Assembly (NCBI RefSeq): GCF_003325375.1 | Contig: NZ_CP030862.1 | Span: forward strand, 4,777,501-4,841,500 | Length of the DNA stretch: 64,000 nucleotides | Direction: 5' to 3' | Origin: Streptomyces globosus | GTDB lineage: Bacteria > Actinomycetota > Actinomycetes > Streptomycetales > Streptomycetaceae | Part shown: positions 34,090 through 45,365 of the stretch, piece after piece | How the letters are laid out: every line of letters begins with the position of its first letter | Position numbering within the stretch: position 1 is the stretch's first letter | Notes under the pieces: generated by a model | Told to the model about the DNA's origin: nothing | The model's database searches: none | The model's input: only the letters and a program-made list of their open reading frames with translations | Translations under genes and position numbers: made by a program

Positions 34090-35568
34090 GTGGACGCACG
34101 GAGCCGGGAGGCCCGGCAGGGGAGCGCAGCCGCCTGCGCACTGCTGCGGGGCACGCCCCCGCCCGCCGGAGGGGTGCTGCGGTCGGCCGGACCCGACGCC
34201 TGGATCGCCTTCGACGAGGAGATCCGCAGCCACGGCCCCCTCCCCCAAGCAGCCGCACCCGCCTTCCGCGCGCGCGTCCTCGGGCTTACGGGCCGCGGCC
34301 GGCTGCCGGAACGCCCCGTCGAGGTGCTCCTGTGCCACCCCGACGGCAGGGTCCGCGAAGCCGCCCTCGGCACGCCGCAGCCCCCGCCGGAGCTTGTGGT
34401 GATCCGCTGCGCCGACTGGGCCGCCGCCGTACGCGAACCGGCCCGCCGCCTCCTCGCCCGCACGCTCGCCGACGCCCCCGCCGCCACCCTGGTCGCCCTC
34501 ACCCCGCTCGTCCTGCGACTCGCCGAGCGCGACCAGGGGGCCTGGGCACTCGCCCTCTTCGAAGCCGCCCTCCGCACCGACCCCCCGCTGCCTGGCGCCC
34601 CCGACCGGCCCGGCCCGGACACCGGGCCCGCCCCGCCCGCCGACCGCCCGAGCACGGTGCTTGCCCGCCTGCGCGGCAGCGCCGACCTGCCCACGCGCCG
34701 CTACGCCACCCGCCTCACCCTCGACACCCCGCCCCTGCGTGACCGGCTGACCGTACGGGACCTCGCCCGCCTCGCCGCCGCGGAACGCGACCCGGCGAAC
34801 GCCGCCGTGTGGGCGGACGCCACCCTGGGGGCGCTGGCCGCGGCGCGGCCCGACAGCAGGGGCCGCGATGGGGGCGGGCAGGACGAGTCGGCCGAGCGGG
34901 ACGAGGCGGTGGACCTCCTCCTCGGCAGCCCGCTCCCGACCGTCCGCGCCGCCGGCGTCACCGCCCTGCGCCGGGCCGGCCGCACCGCGGAGGGCGTGTC
35001 CCACCTCGCCGACCGATCCCCGCTCGTACGGGCCTGCGCGCGCTGGCTCGTCGCCCAGGACGGCGGCGACCCGCACGACCGCTACCGCCGCCTGGCCGCG
35101 GACCCGTCCGGCTGCTCCCCGCACGCGGTGGCCGGTCTCGCCGAGTGCGGCCGCACCGAGGACGTCCCCCTCCTGCGGAGCCTCCTCGACCACCCCTCAG
35201 GTGCCGTGCGCGCCGCTGCCGTGGCCGGGCTCCGCCGCCTGGGCGCCGACGTCGACCACACTGCGCTGCTCGCCCTCCTGGACGACCCCTCCCCCGCGGC
35301 GGCCCGCGAGGCAGCCCTCAGCCTCCGCCCGGTGGCGGAGGTCCTGGACACCGCGCACCTGCTGTCCCGCTGCACGCTGAAACAGCCCCTCCACACCCGC
35401 CGCGCGGCGTTCCGGCTACTCCAGGCCCAGGGCGGCACGGCCGCGAGGCAGGCCGCGGAGTCCCTGTCGTCGGACTGGGAGCCGGCCCTGCGCCGCGCGG
35501 CCCGCGCTGCGTCCCGGTACTACGCGGTGTCGGAACGCACCGGGCGGCGGGGGTGGTTGCGGGGGTAG
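34090..35568 (+). CDS. HEAT-repeat protein
   Basis: A protein of about 492 residues made almost wholly of helical repeats. The C-terminal half shows clear HEAT units such as LLLGSPLPTVRAAGVTALRR, LLRSLLDHPSGAVRAAAVAG and LLALLDDPSPAAAREAALSL, spaced about 30-35 residues. The N-terminal half (LLCHPDGRVREAALG and WAAAVREPARRLLARTLADA) appears to be more diverged repeats, giving a solenoid likely used for protein binding. GTG at 34090 lets GGAGGGGATGG serve as ribosome-binding site; the ATG three codons earlier lies too close to it. No catalytic motif is visible. Lies between the two arginine blocks without evident link. Confidence 0.8.
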   Translation: MDARSREARQGSAAACALLRGTPPPAGGVLRSAGPDAWIAFDEEIRSHGPLPQAAAPAFRARVLGLTGRGRLPERPVEVLLCHPDGRVREAALGTPQPPPELVVIRCADWAAAVREPARRLLARTLADAPAATLVALTPLVLRLAERDQGAWALALFEAALRTDPPLPGAPDRPGPDTGPAPPADRPSTVLARLRGSADLPTRRYATRLTLDTPPLRDRLTVRDLARLAAAERDPANAAVWADATLGALAAARPDSRGRDGGGQDESAERDEAVDLLLGSPLPTVRAAGVTALRRAGRTAEGVSHLADRSPLVRACARWLVAQDGGDPHDRYRRLAADPSGCSPHAVAGLAECGRTEDVPLLRSLLDHPSGAVRAAAVAGLRRLGADVDHTALLALLDDPSPAAAREAALSLRPVAEVLDTAHLLSRCTLKQPLHTRRAAFRLLQAQGGTAARQAAESLSSDWEPALRRAARAASRYYAVSERTGRRGWLRG

Positions 35569-35756
35569 GTGCACGGCCGTGGCGCTGTGCGCGGGGGTGG
35601 TGGCCGGTGGCGGGCCGCCAGTCCGGTGTCGCTCCAACCAGAAGTGACGCGGGGTCACGCCGGTCGCGGCGCCGCCGGAACGCGGAAGGCGCATCCGGGT
35701 GACCTTCCACCCCGCCTGCGCCGCCGGTGCCCGCTCCCCCGCGTACCGTCTGTTCC

Positions 35757-36473
35757 GTGCTGCTGCGTACCGCCCTCGTCACCGGCTCACTGATCGTCAC
35801 CGGCCTGCTCGCGCACGGATCCCCCGCGCATCCGTGGCCCCTGCCGCCGCCGCTGCCCGCGCGGCTCGCCGATACCGGGGGCGGCAGTCAGCTGATCACC
35901 GCCGTGGCGCCTGCGCCCGGGTCGACCACCGGGCGCGTGACGTGGTGGGACCGGTGGGGCGGGCGCTGGTACGAACGGGGCAGTGCCGAGGCGCGGTTCG
36001 GCGCGAACGGCCTGACGGAGGGCGCGAGCCGCGCCCAGGGCACGAACACCACGCCGACGGGCCTGTACGAGCTGCCGTACGCCTTCGGCATCCGCCGGGC
36101 CCCCGCGGGAACGGAGTTCGCGTACCGGCCGGTCACCGATGCGTCGTGGTGGTGCCAGGACAACGCGTCGGGCAGTTACAACCGCTGGGTGGAGCCACTG
36201 CCCGCGGACTGCGCGCCGGGCGAGGCGGAGCACCTGGTCGCGTACGGGCAGCAGTACGCGCATGCGATGGTGATCGGCTTCAACTACGGGGAGCCGGTGC
36301 GCGGGCGGGGTGCGGGCATCTTCCTGCACGTCAACGGCAAGGGCGCGACGGCCGGTTGCGTGTCGGTGCCGGAGGGTGCGATGCGGGCGATCCTGCGCTG
36401 GGCGGACCCGGAGCGCGACCCCCACATCGCGATCGGTACGGAGTCCGGGGCGCTGGCCGTCACCCGCTACTGA
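35757..36473 (+). CDS. L,D-transpeptidase (YkuD-type) family protein
   Basis: An exported protein of about 238 residues with a hydrophobic N-terminus (TALVTGSLIVTGLLAHG). The catalytic segment is GIFLHVNGKGATAGCVSVPE, with the YkuD histidine and the cysteine nucleophile in TAGC; the usual His before the Gly is Ala here, as in an actinobacterial subgroup I recall. NTTPTGLYELPYAFG upstream of it is also typical of the fold. Such enzymes crosslink peptidoglycan or attach proteins. The start is uncertain: GTG at 35757 begins at the signal peptide, GTG at 35727 would add ten residues. A terminator follows. Confidence 0.82.
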   Translation: MLLRTALVTGSLIVTGLLAHGSPAHPWPLPPPLPARLADTGGGSQLITAVAPAPGSTTGRVTWWDRWGGRWYERGSAEARFGANGLTEGASRAQGTNTTPTGLYELPYAFGIRRAPAGTEFAYRPVTDASWWCQDNASGSYNRWVEPLPADCAPGEAEHLVAYGQQYAHAMVIGFNYGEPVRGRGAGIFLHVNGKGATAGCVSVPEGAMRAILRWADPERDPHIAIGTESGALAVTRY

Positions 36474-36488
36474 CCGGCTCGCCCGACC

Positions 36489-36513
36489 GTCCCGCCCGAG
36501 GATCGGGCGGGAC
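36489..36513. terminator. Bidirectional terminator between transpeptidase gene and argR
   Basis: GTCCCGCCCGA (36489-36499) pairs perfectly with TCGGGCGGGAC (36503-36513), leaving a 3-base loop. It closes the argCJBDR operon from the other side. Confidence 0.8.
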
Positions 36514-36528
36514 CGGCCGGCCCGACCG

Positions 36529-37092
36529 TCACCCCTCCTTCTGCGCCAGCCTCAGCATGTGGTCGGCCAGCGCCTGGCCCCCGGCCGGGTCGCGGCTGAT
36601 CAGCATGAGGGTGTCGTCGCCGGCGATGGTGCCGAGGACGGCGTGGAGTTCGGCCTGGTCGATCGCCGAGGCGAGGAACTGGGCCGCACCGGGCGGGGTG
36701 CGCAGGACGACGAGGTTCGCGGAGGCCTCCGCGGAGATCAGCAGTTCGCCGGAGAGGCGGCGCATGCGCTCCTCCTTGGCCGACTCGCCGAGCGGGGCCT
36801 GCGGGGTGCGGAAGCCGCCCTCGCTGGGCACCGCGTAGATCAGCTCGCCGCCGGTGTTGCGGATCTTCACGGCGCCGAGCTCGTCGAGGTCGCGGGAGAG
36901 CGTCGCCTGGGTGACGCTCAGCCCGTCGTCGGCGAGCAGCTTGGCCAGTTGGCTCTGCGACCGGACCGGCTGCCGGTTGAGGATGTCCACGATCCGGCGG
37001 TGGCGGGCGGTGCGGGTCTGCGGGACGGCGGGGCCTCCCGCGGGTTCCGGCCGGGGGGAGGCCCACTGGTCGTTGTCCTGCGCCTGGCTCAT
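36529..37092 (-). CDS. argR: Arginine repressor
   Basis: Senses arginine and represses the biosynthetic genes. The 187-residue protein has the winged-helix DNA-binding domain ([40 protein letters not shown]) and the arginine-binding/hexamerisation domain ending with [19 protein letters not shown], where the GDD residues contact arginine. It is the last gene of argC-J-B-D-R, seven bases after argD, so ArgR limits its own synthesis through the argC promoter. The N-terminal 25 residues are disordered and longer than in E. coli ArgR. Confidence 0.95.
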   Translation of the reverse strand: MSQAQDNDQWASPRPEPAGGPAVPQTRTARHRRIVDILNRQPVRSQSQLAKLLADDGLSVTQATLSRDLDELGAVKIRNTGGELIYAVPSEGGFRTPQAPLGESAKEERMRRLSGELLISAEASANLVVLRTPPGAAQFLASAIDQAELHAVLGTIAGDDTLMLISRDPAGGQALADHMLRLAQKEG

Positions 37093-37099
37093 CGTCGTC

Positions 37100-38305
37100 T
37101 CATTCCCCGGTTCGTCCGTCCCCGTTGGCTGCGTCGAGGATGCCGGGCAGGGCCCGGACGAACGCGTCCGCCTCGTCCTCGGTGAGCACGTACGGCGGCA
37201 TGAGCCGTACGACGTCGGGGGCGGGCGCGTTGACCAGGAAGCCGGCGTCCTGGGCCGCCTGCTGCACCTGCGGTGCGTACGGCCCGGTCAGCACGATACC
37301 CAGCAGGAGGCCCTCGCCACGGACGTGGGAGACCAGCGGGTGGCCGGTGCCCTCGATTCCGGAGCGCAGCTGTTCGCCGCGGGCCTTGACCCGGTCGAGG
37401 AGGCCGTCGGCGGCGATGGTGTCGAGGACGGCGAGTCCGGCGGCGCAGGCGACGGGGTTTCCGCCGAAGGTGGTGCCGTGGTGGCCGGGTTGGAGGAGGT
37501 CGGCGGCGGGGCCGAAGGCGGCGACGGCGCCGATGGGGAGGCCGCCGCCGAGGCCCTTCGCGAGTGTGACGAGGTCGGGGTCGACACCTTCGTGGGCCTG
37601 GTGGGCGAACCAGTGGCCGCAGCGGCCGGTGCCGGTCTGGACCTCGTCGAGGACGAGGAGGGTGCCGGTGGCGCGGGTGATCTCGCGGGCGGCCTTGAGG
37701 TAGCCGGCGGGCGGGACGACGACGCCGTTCTCGCCCTGGACGGGTTCGATGACGACGAGGGCGGTCTCCTCGGTGACGGCGGCGCGGAGGGCTGCGGTGT
37801 CGCCGTAGGGGACGTGGGTGACGTCGCCGGGCAGGGGCCGGAAGGGGTCCTGCTTCTTGGGCTGGCCGGTGAGGGCGAGGGCGCCCATGGTCCGGCCGTG
37901 GAAGCCGCCGTCGGTGGCGACCATGCGGGTCCGCCCGGTCAGCCGGCCGATCTTGAAGGCGGCTTCGACGGCTTCGGCACCGGAGTTGCAGAAGAAAATC
38001 CGGCCGGGGCGGCCGAAGAGCTGGAGGAGCCGTTCGCCGAGGGCGAGCACGGGCTCGGAGGCGTACAGGTTGGAGACGTGCCCGAGGGTGGAGATCTGGC
38101 GGGTGACGGCGCCGACGACGGCGGGGTGGGCGTGGCCGAGGGCGTTGACGGCGATGCCGCCGACGAAGTCGGTGTACTGCCTGCCGTCGGCGTCCCAGAC
38201 CTGGGCGCCGGCGCCGCGGACGAGGGCGACGGCGGGGGTGCCGTAGTTGTCGGTGAGCGAGGCCCGCCAGCGGGCCGCGTACTCCTGGTTGCTGCTGCCG
38301 GTCAC
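37100..38305 (-). CDS. argD: Acetylornithine aminotransferase
   Basis: Transfers an amino group from glutamate to N-acetylglutamate semialdehyde to give N-acetylornithine. The 401-residue class III aminotransferase shows [18 protein letters not shown], the cofactor Asp in [14 protein letters not shown] and the PLP lysine in [16 protein letters not shown]. The GTG start overlaps the argB stop (GTGA), so translation is coupled. Also could act on succinyl-diaminopimelate, as many ArgD enzymes do. Confidence 0.96.
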   Translation of the reverse strand: MTGSSNQEYAARWRASLTDNYGTPAVALVRGAGAQVWDADGRQYTDFVGGIAVNALGHAHPAVVGAVTRQISTLGHVSNLYASEPVLALGERLLQLFGRPGRIFFCNSGAEAVEAAFKIGRLTGRTRMVATDGGFHGRTMGALALTGQPKKQDPFRPLPGDVTHVPYGDTAALRAAVTEETALVVIEPVQGENGVVVPPAGYLKAAREITRATGTLLVLDEVQTGTGRCGHWFAHQAHEGVDPDLVTLAKGLGGGLPIGAVAAFGPAADLLQPGHHGTTFGGNPVACAAGLAVLDTIAADGLLDRVKARGEQLRSGIEGTGHPLVSHVRGEGLLLGIVLTGPYAPQVQQAAQDAGFLVNAPAPDVVRLMPPYVLTEDEADAFVRALPGILDAANGDGRTGE

Positions 38306-39255
38306 TGCCGCTGCCCTCCCTGTGCGTGCGCTGCCCTGTCGTCGGGCACGACCATGGTGCCGATGCCCTCGTCGGTGAAGATCTCCAGCAGGATCGAGTG
38401 CGGGACCCGTCCGTCGATGACGCGTGCGGTGCCGACGCCGCCGCGGACGGCGTGCAGGCAGCCCTCCATCTTGGGGACCATGCCGCTGGACAGCTCGGGC
38501 AGGAGCTTCTCCAGCTCGCCGACGGTGAGCCGGCTGATGACCTCGTCGCTGTTCGGCCAGTCGGCGTACAGGCCCTCGACGTCGGTGAGGACCATCAGCG
38601 TCTCCGCGCCGAGGGCAGCTGCGAGGGCGGCCGCCGCGGTGTCGGCGTTGACGTTGTAGACGTGTCCGTCGTCGGCGCTGCGCGCGATGGAGGAGATGAC
38701 GGGGATCCGGCCGTCTGCGAGGAGCGCTTCTATGGCGCCGGTGTCGATGGCGGTGATCTCGCCGACGCGCCCGATGTCGACGGCCTCGCCGTCGATCTGC
38801 GGGGTGTGCTTGGTGGCGGTGATGGTGTGGGCGTCCTCGCCGGTCAGGCCGACGGCGAGCGGGCCGTGCTGGTTGAGCAGGCCGACGAGTTCGCGCTGGA
38901 CCTGCCCGGCGAGGACCATGCGGACGACGTCCATGGCCTCGGGGGTGGTGACGCGCAGGCCGGCCTTGAACTCGCTGACGAGGCCCTGCTTGTCGAGCTG
39001 GGCGTTGATCTGGGGGCCGCCGCCGTGCACGACGACGGGCTTCAGGCCGGCGTGGCGCAGGAAGACGACGTCCTGGGCGAAGGCCGCCTTGAGGTCGTCG
39101 TCGACCATGGCGTTGCCGCCGAACTTGATGACGACGACCTTGCCGTTGTGGCGGGTGAGCCAGGGCAGGGCCTCGATGAGGATCTGCGCCTTGGGCAGGG
39201 CGGTGTGCTTGCGGGCGGTGGTGCCGGGCCGGCCGGCCTTGTCGTGGTCGGTCAT
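38302..39255 (-). CDS. argB: Acetylglutamate kinase
   Basis: Phosphorylates N-acetylglutamate, the usual arginine-feedback step in organisms with the acetyl cycle. The 317-residue amino-acid-kinase-fold protein has [37 protein letters not shown] and [20 protein letters not shown]. The N-terminal extension before [12 protein letters not shown] is the region that in arginine-sensitive kinases forms the regulatory helix, so feedback inhibition is likely. ATG at 39255 overlaps the argJ stop (ATGA). Confidence 0.96.
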   Translation of the reverse strand: MTDHDKAGRPGTTARKHTALPKAQILIEALPWLTRHNGKVVVIKFGGNAMVDDDLKAAFAQDVVFLRHAGLKPVVVHGGGPQINAQLDKQGLVSEFKAGLRVTTPEAMDVVRMVLAGQVQRELVGLLNQHGPLAVGLTGEDAHTITATKHTPQIDGEAVDIGRVGEITAIDTGAIEALLADGRIPVISSIARSADDGHVYNVNADTAAAALAAALGAETLMVLTDVEGLYADWPNSDEVISRLTVGELEKLLPELSSGMVPKMEGCLHAVRGGVGTARVIDGRVPHSILLEIFTDEGIGTMVVPDDRAAHAQGGQRQ

Positions 39256-40409
39256 GACGAGTACGCGCTGTTCTCGTGGACGTAGTCGGCGGTGAGGTCG
39301 TTGGTCCAGATGACGGCGGAGGCGCTGCCGGTGGCGAGGTCGGCGGTGATGCGGACTTCGCGGTCCTTCATGGAGACGAGGTCGCGGTCCTCGCCGACGG
39401 AGCCGTTCTTGCAGACCCAGACGCCGTTGATGGCGACGTTCAGCCGGTCGGGGTCGAAGGCGGCGGAGGTGGTGCCGATCGCGGAGAGCACCCGGCCCCA
39501 GTTGGGGTCCTCGCCGTGGATGGCGCACTTGAGGAGGTTGTTGCGGGCGATGGACCGGCCGACCTCGACGGCGTCGTCCTCGTCGGCCGCGCCGACGACC
39601 TCGATGCGGATGTCCTTGGAGGCGCCTTCGGCGTCGCCGATGAGCTGGCGGGCGAGGTCGTCGCAGACGGTGCGCACGGCTTCGGCGAACGACTCGTAGG
39701 CGGGGGTCTTGCCGGAGGCGCCGGAGGCCAGCAGCAGCACCGTGTCGTTGGTGGACATGCAGCCGTCGGAGTCGACGCGGTCGAAGGTGGTGCGGGTGGC
39801 GGCGCGCAGCGCCCGGTCGAGGGTGGCGCTGTCGAGGTCGGCGTCGGTGGTGAGGACGACGAGCATGGTGGCGAGGCCGGGGGCGAGCATGCCGGCGCCC
39901 TTGGCCATGCCGCCGACGGTCCAGCCGTCCTGGGTGGCGGAGGCGGTCTTGTGGACGGTGTCGGTGGTCTTGATGGCGACGGCGGCGGCCTCGCCGCCGT
40001 CGGCGGAGAGGGCGGCGACCGCGGTGTCGATGCCGGGCAGGAGCTTGTCCATCGGGAGGAGGACGCCGATGAGGCCGGTGGAGGCGACGGCGACCTCGCC
40101 GGCGTTGTGCTCGCCGCCGAGGGCCTCGGCGGCCTTCTCGGCGGTGGCGTGGGTGTCCTGGAAGCCCTTGGGGCCGGTGCAGGCGTTGGCGCCGCCGGAG
40201 TTGAGGACGACGGCGCTGACCGCGCCGCCGCGCAGGACCTGCTCGGACCACTGCACGGGGGCGGCCTTGACGCGGTTGGAGGTGAAGACGCCGGCCGCGG
40301 CCAGTCGGGGCCCGTTGTTGACCACGAGGGCCAGGTCCGGGTTTCCGTTGTCCTTGATTCCCGCGGCGATGCCCGCCGCGGTGAATCCCTGTGCTGCCGT
40401 GACGCTCAC
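39252..40409 (-). CDS. argJ: Bifunctional ornithine acetyltransferase / N-acetylglutamate synthase
   Basis: Recycles the acetyl group from N-acetylornithine to glutamate and can also use acetyl-CoA. The 385-residue precursor is self-cleaved at an Ala-Thr bond: the conserved motif is visible as [20 protein letters not shown], with the Thr nucleophile after LA. The N-terminal half has [17 protein letters not shown] and PVQWSEQVL, the C-terminal half has [18 protein letters not shown] start at 40409, 81 bases after argC; the end overlaps argB by four bases. Confidence 0.96.
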   Translation of the reverse strand: MSVTAAQGFTAAGIAAGIKDNGNPDLALVVNNGPRLAAAGVFTSNRVKAAPVQWSEQVLRGGAVSAVVLNSGGANACTGPKGFQDTHATAEKAAEALGGEHNAGEVAVASTGLIGVLLPMDKLLPGIDTAVAALSADGGEAAAVAIKTTDTVHKTASATQDGWTVGGMAKGAGMLAPGLATMLVVLTTDADLDSATLDRALRAATRTTFDRVDSDGCMSTNDTVLLLASGASGKTPAYESFAEAVRTVCDDLARQLIGDAEGASKDIRIEVVGAADEDDAVEVGRSIARNNLLKCAIHGEDPNWGRVLSAIGTTSAAFDPDRLNVAINGVWVCKNGSVGEDRDLVSMKDREVRITADLATGSASAVIWTNDLTADYVHENSAYSS

Positions 40410-40490
40410 TGCGCCTTCTCCTTCGGTTCGTCGTCCGCGCGCGGCGGGCCGGCGCGGTCTTCGGGGCGTACGGGGGTCGGGGGATCGGCG

Positions 40491-41571
<1,081 letters not shown>

Positions 41572-41806
41572 AGAGTCGGCCCTTACCTGCCGGGCGGGCA
41601 TGTGACTGAGTCTTTCAGTTGGCCCGTGAGCGGTCGAGCCGGCCCGTGCGCGCCTGTGCGGCTCGGACCGAGGTGATCTGCGCTCGGTCGCAGCAGGTCG
41701 GCGACGCCCGCATCCACCTGCGGTCTCTGCGCTGTGGTCGGGGTGAGGCGGGACCTCCGGCAAAGGGTGACGTGTTCTGTCAGTTTTGGCATGAACGATG
41801 GATGCC

Positions 41807-42787
41807 ATGGCGAACGAGAACAGCACCATCCGGAACACTCGAAACACCGTGCAGGGCGGCACAGCGGGTCCGCTGGCGGGGCGGGTAGCCCTCGTGGCGG
41901 GTGCTACCCGCGGGGCGGGACGGGCTCAGGCCGTGGAGCTGGGCAGGGCCGGTGCGACGGTGTATGTCACCGGCCGCACCACCCGGGCCCGGGCCAGCGA
42001 GGTCGGCCGGACCACCGAGACCATCGAGGAGACCGCCGAACTCGTCACCGCAGCGGGCGGCACCGGGATCGCGGTGCCCACCGACCATCTCGACGAAGCC
42101 CGGGTACGCGCCCTCGTCGAGCGCATCGACCGGGAGTGCGGGCGGCTCGACATCCTCGTCAACGACCTGTGGGGCGGCGAGCACCTTCTGGTCACCTCGG
42201 TGTTCGGGAAGAAGAGCTGGGAGACACCGCTTGCTGACGGCCTGCGGATCCTGGAGCTTGGCGTGCGCTCGCACGTGATCACGGCGGCGCTGCTGCTTCC
42301 GTTGCTGATCCGCTCCGACGCGCCGCTGCATGTGGAGGTAACCGACGGCACCGCGCACTTCAACCGCCGTTACCGGGAGAACATCTACTACGACCTGGCG
42401 AAGAACGCCCTGATCCGCCTCGCGTTCGGGCTGGGACAGGAGCTCGCCCCGTACGGGGGCGCGGCGGTCGCGGTCTCGCCCGGCTTCCTGCGCTCGGAGC
42501 AGATGCTCTCCCACTTCGGTGTGAGTGAGGAGAACTGGCGTGACGCGATCGCCCAGGAGCCGGCGTTCGCGATCGCGGAGTCCCCGCGCTACTTGGCCCG
42601 TACGGTCGCGGCACTTGCCGCCGACCGGGACCGCGCCAAGCGGTGGAACGGCAAGTCCACCTCCAGCGGGGAACTCGCCAGGGCGTACGGGGTGACGGAC
42701 GTGGACGGCAGCCGCCCGGACGCCTGGGCGTACTTCGAGGACGTGGTGTACGGCGGCAAGGAAGCCTCCGCCGAGGACTACCGCTGA
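41807..42787 (+). CDS. Short-chain dehydrogenase/reductase
   Basis: A 326-residue SDR. The NAD(P) site is [20 protein letters not shown], with RTT after the second strand suggesting [18 protein letters not shown] replaces the usual NNAG; and the catalytic Tyr-Lys pair appears as [14 protein letters not shown]. The C-terminal 60 residues ([40 protein letters not shown]) extend past the classical fold. The ATG at 41807 or that three codons upstream may be the start. The 3' end overlaps the convergent WYL regulator gene by ten bases. Substrate unknown. Confidence 0.88.
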   Translation: MANENSTIRNTRNTVQGGTAGPLAGRVALVAGATRGAGRAQAVELGRAGATVYVTGRTTRARASEVGRTTETIEETAELVTAAGGTGIAVPTDHLDEARVRALVERIDRECGRLDILVNDLWGGEHLLVTSVFGKKSWETPLADGLRILELGVRSHVITAALLLPLLIRSDAPLHVEVTDGTAHFNRRYRENIYYDLAKNALIRLAFGLGQELAPYGGAAVAVSPGFLRSEQMLSHFGVSEENWRDAIAQEPAFAIAESPRYLARTVAALAADRDRAKRWNGKSTSSGELARAYGVTDVDGSRPDAWAYFEDVVYGGKEASAEDYR

Positions 42788-43830
42788 TCCTCGTCTTCCT
42801 CGGGCGACGCCGTCCCGGGGGCGGCCTGGTAGAGCGCGGCCAGCGCCGCCGCGTGCACACGGAAGCGGGCGCGCAGCCGGGCAGGGGCCAGCACCTCGGC
42901 GTCCGCGCCGAGCCGGGCCAACTGGTCGAAGGCGACGTCCTCGGACTCCGCCGGCAGGTCGACGGTGACCAGGCCGGCGGAGTCCGGGGCGCTCGCCGAG
43001 GCGAGTGCGTCCGCAACGGCGGCCCCGTCCACCACGGCGGGCAACCGGTCCAGCCCCCGGCCGGTGAGCCGGACCGTGACGGTGGTGCGCAGCAGGGTGC
43101 GGGCGAAGGCAGCTGAGTGAGCCTCCCAGTGCGCGGCCAGGTCGAAGGACGGGTCGCGCACGAACGGTTCCTGTACGTCGGGCGCGGGGCCCAGCGCAGT
43201 GATCCGGTCGACCCGGTAGGTGCGCCAGCCGTCGTCCCGGTCCTCGCCCGGGACGCGGGCCACGACGTACCAGGTGCCGGCCTTCAGTACGAGCCCATAC
43301 GGCTCCACCACCCGGGCCACGGCGGCGGGCGGCGCCCCGTCCCGGCCGGGCCGCGCGTACGACAGTTGGACGGCCCGGTCCGCCCACACCGCGCGGGCCA
43401 GCTCCGGCAGTAGTTGCGGGGTGGCGGGTTCGCGAAACCAGGCGGGGGCGTCGAGGTGGAAGCGGCGCACCGATGACTCGGCGGCCTGGCGTACCGACGG
43501 GAGCAGGGTCGCGGTCAGCTTCAGCCGGGCGGTTTCCGCCGCGTCCGACAGCCCCAGGTCCCGCAACGCCGAGGGCAGACCGGACAGGAACAGGGTCTCC
43601 GCCTCGCTCGCATGGAGCGTGGTGAGCCGGGTCCGGTATCCGGCGGCAAGGAAATACCCGCCCACCCGGCCCCGCTCCGATCGGACGGGGACGCCGGCTT
43701 CCTGCAATGCCTGGGCGTCGCGGATCACGGTCCGCTCGGAGATCTCCAGCTCACGAGCCAGGGCGGCCGCGGTCAGGCCGGGGTTGGACTGAATCAGGAG
43801 AGCCATACGAATCAGACGGGCAGCACGCAT
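42778..43830 (-). CDS. WYL-domain (YafY/DeoR-type) transcription regulator
   Basis: A 350-residue regulator with an N-terminal winged helix-turn-helix (LTAAALARELEISERTVIRD, then EAGVPVRSERGRVGGYFL) and a WYL sensor domain (VEPYGLVLKAGTWYVVARVP, RTYRVDRITAL). WYL domains bind nucleic acid or small ligands. The ATG at 43830 starts the first helix; the open frame extends upstream without a better start. It is convergent with the SDR gene, overlapping it by ten bases, so it may regulate that gene, though no operator is evident. Confidence 0.88.
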   Translation of the reverse strand: MRAARLIRMALLIQSNPGLTAAALARELEISERTVIRDAQALQEAGVPVRSERGRVGGYFLAAGYRTRLTTLHASEAETLFLSGLPSALRDLGLSDAAETARLKLTATLLPSVRQAAESSVRRFHLDAPAWFREPATPQLLPELARAVWADRAVQLSYARPGRDGAPPAAVARVVEPYGLVLKAGTWYVVARVPGEDRDDGWRTYRVDRITALGPAPDVQEPFVRDPSFDLAAHWEAHSAAFARTLLRTTVTVRLTGRGLDRLPAVVDGAAVADALASASAPDSAGLVTVDLPAESEDVAFDQLARLGADAEVLAPARLRARFRVHAAALAALYQAAPGTASPEEDEDQR

Positions 43831-43981
43831 TCTCAAAGGATCACCGACCCGACGAACAAGCGGGATCTCCTGCTGCCACTGGCCCACCCGGGACAGTGCG
43901 AGAACCGAGCTCCGGACTCGGCCGCACGGGCCGGCTACGACGCTCGGTCACAGGGCACCGTCGGCGGCCTCGTCATGTGCA

Positions 43982-44833
43982 TCAGGCCGCGCCCGCACCA
44001 TTCGAGGAGCCGGTCGCCCGGGTGGAGCGGGGTTGGGCGCGCAGCGCGGGCAGCCGGGCCTGGTGGGCTGCCCCGGAGAGGCTCTCGCCGAGGGCCAGCA
44101 GGGAGAGGAGCCGCACGGTCCGGCCGGCCGCGGCGGCGGCCTCCAGCTTGTGGTGGCCGTCGAGGAGGAAGTGGGTCAGGCCCCAGTGCACGGAAAGGTC
44201 ATCCTGCAAGTCGAGCGCGGGCTGGCACACGTCGAGCGTGGAGACCGCCACTGCCGTGGGGACCGCTCCCTCTGCCGTGAGCATGAGGTATTCCTCGACG
44301 CGTTGCCGGTCGTTCCAGGCCGGGGGAACCATGGGGACGACGAATTCGTAGAGGTGGGCGTCCGAGTCCACCGCGGTCTCGAAGGTCCGGTAGTACGGGG
44401 TGTGCGGATACTGGGGAAGGCCCCAGAACTGGTCGATCCCCCACGACGCGACCTGCTCCTCGCTGAAGTAGTCGCCTTCCCTGCCGGGGGTGATCAGCTT
44501 GGGTTCCACGCTCAGGAGCAGCGGAAGGTACTCGCCCTCCGGCAGCAGCGCACCGAACGCATCGATCACACCGGCGTCGTCCGGATCGTCCAGTGCTCCG
44601 GTGAGACGTTCCTGCATGCTCTCCAGTGACAGCTTCTCCCGTCCGGATTCCAGCCTGCGGAACAGGAGCGGGCAGGTCCCGCAGGGGAAGCTGAGCTCGA
44701 AGGCGGGTTCGTCGTCGACGAAGAGCAGGCGGCGCCGCGGCCCGCCGCCGGCCTTCTGCAGTTCCGCGTCGAAGCGCAGCCGCGCCTCGGAGGGAGCGAC
44801 GCCGAGGGTGCGGGGGGCGGCCGTTTTGATCAT
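43982..44833 (-). CDS. Protein of unknown function with DGHHK motif
   Basis: A 283-residue soluble protein I do not recognise. Visible elements are RRLLFVDDEPAFELSFPCGT followed by CPLLFRRLE (a C-x2-C pair), YFSEEQVASWGIDQFWGLP, and near the C-terminus WGLTHFLLDGHHKLEAAAAA. The last recalls the DGHHR-type segment of ParB/Srx-fold proteins that bind nucleotides, but the rest of that fold is not clear. The start could be ATG at 44833 or GTG one codon earlier; no ribosome-binding site is seen. It lies 33 bases from a small membrane-protein gene upstream on the same strand. Confidence 0.7.
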   Translation of the reverse strand: MIKTAAPRTLGVAPSEARLRFDAELQKAGGGPRRRLLFVDDEPAFELSFPCGTCPLLFRRLESGREKLSLESMQERLTGALDDPDDAGVIDAFGALLPEGEYLPLLLSVEPKLITPGREGDYFSEEQVASWGIDQFWGLPQYPHTPYYRTFETAVDSDAHLYEFVVPMVPPAWNDRQRVEEYLMLTAEGAVPTAVAVSTLDVCQPALDLQDDLSVHWGLTHFLLDGHHKLEAAAAAGRTVRLLSLLALGESLSGAAHQARLPALRAQPRSTRATGSSNGAGAA

Positions 44834-44866
44834 CACGGTACGACCGTACGCGACGCACGGCCGCGG

Positions 44867-45307
44867 CTATCGCGGTGCCAGGCGCTGCCGCACGGCCGAG
44901 GCGGCTCCCGTGAGGAGAGCGAGCAGGAACAGGACGAGACCGGTGACGACCACGGGATTCACCCACGTCGGCACGAGCTCCGTGCCCACGCCGCCCCGGG
45001 TGACGCACTGCGCGCTGACCGGCAGCGTCCACCGCGTCACGATGCGGTCGCCGCGCACGCCCTGCGCCGCGCACATCTGGTCGGGGTCCAGGATGTAGAA
45101 CCCCGACATCACGCCCCGGCTGTAGGCGCCGAACGACACCGCGGCGGCGATGGCGGCGACCAGCGCGCAGGTGGCGGCGCTCGGCGTACGCCCGGCGGTG
45201 GGCCGCTGGTCGCGGGCCCGTCGGACCAGCAGGGCGACAGCGCCCAGGATGACGCAGGGCACCAGGACCGGGGCCCAGAGGACGGCCGGGAACAGGAAGT
45301 TCTTCAC
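44867..45307 (-). CDS. Membrane protein with cysteine-bearing outer loop
   Basis: A 146-residue protein with three hydrophobic segments, about residues 4-28, 43-62 and 116-137. Between the second and third lies a polar loop of about 50 residues (GVMSGFYILDPDQMCAAQGV, LPVSAQCVTRGGVG) with two cysteines that could pair outside the cell. No family recognised. Its position 33 bases upstream of the DGHHK protein gene, on the same strand, suggests co-transcription. Confidence 0.72.
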   Translation of the reverse strand: MKNFLFPAVLWAPVLVPCVILGAVALLVRRARDQRPTAGRTPSAATCALVAAIAAAVSFGAYSRGVMSGFYILDPDQMCAAQGVRGDRIVTRWTLPVSAQCVTRGGVGTELVPTWVNPVVVTGLVLFLLALLTGAASAVRQRLAPR

Positions 45308-45365
45308 CCTCGGCCAGACACCGCCCGGGCGGGTCCGGTTCCGCCCCGCGCTGCTCCTGCGGGCG

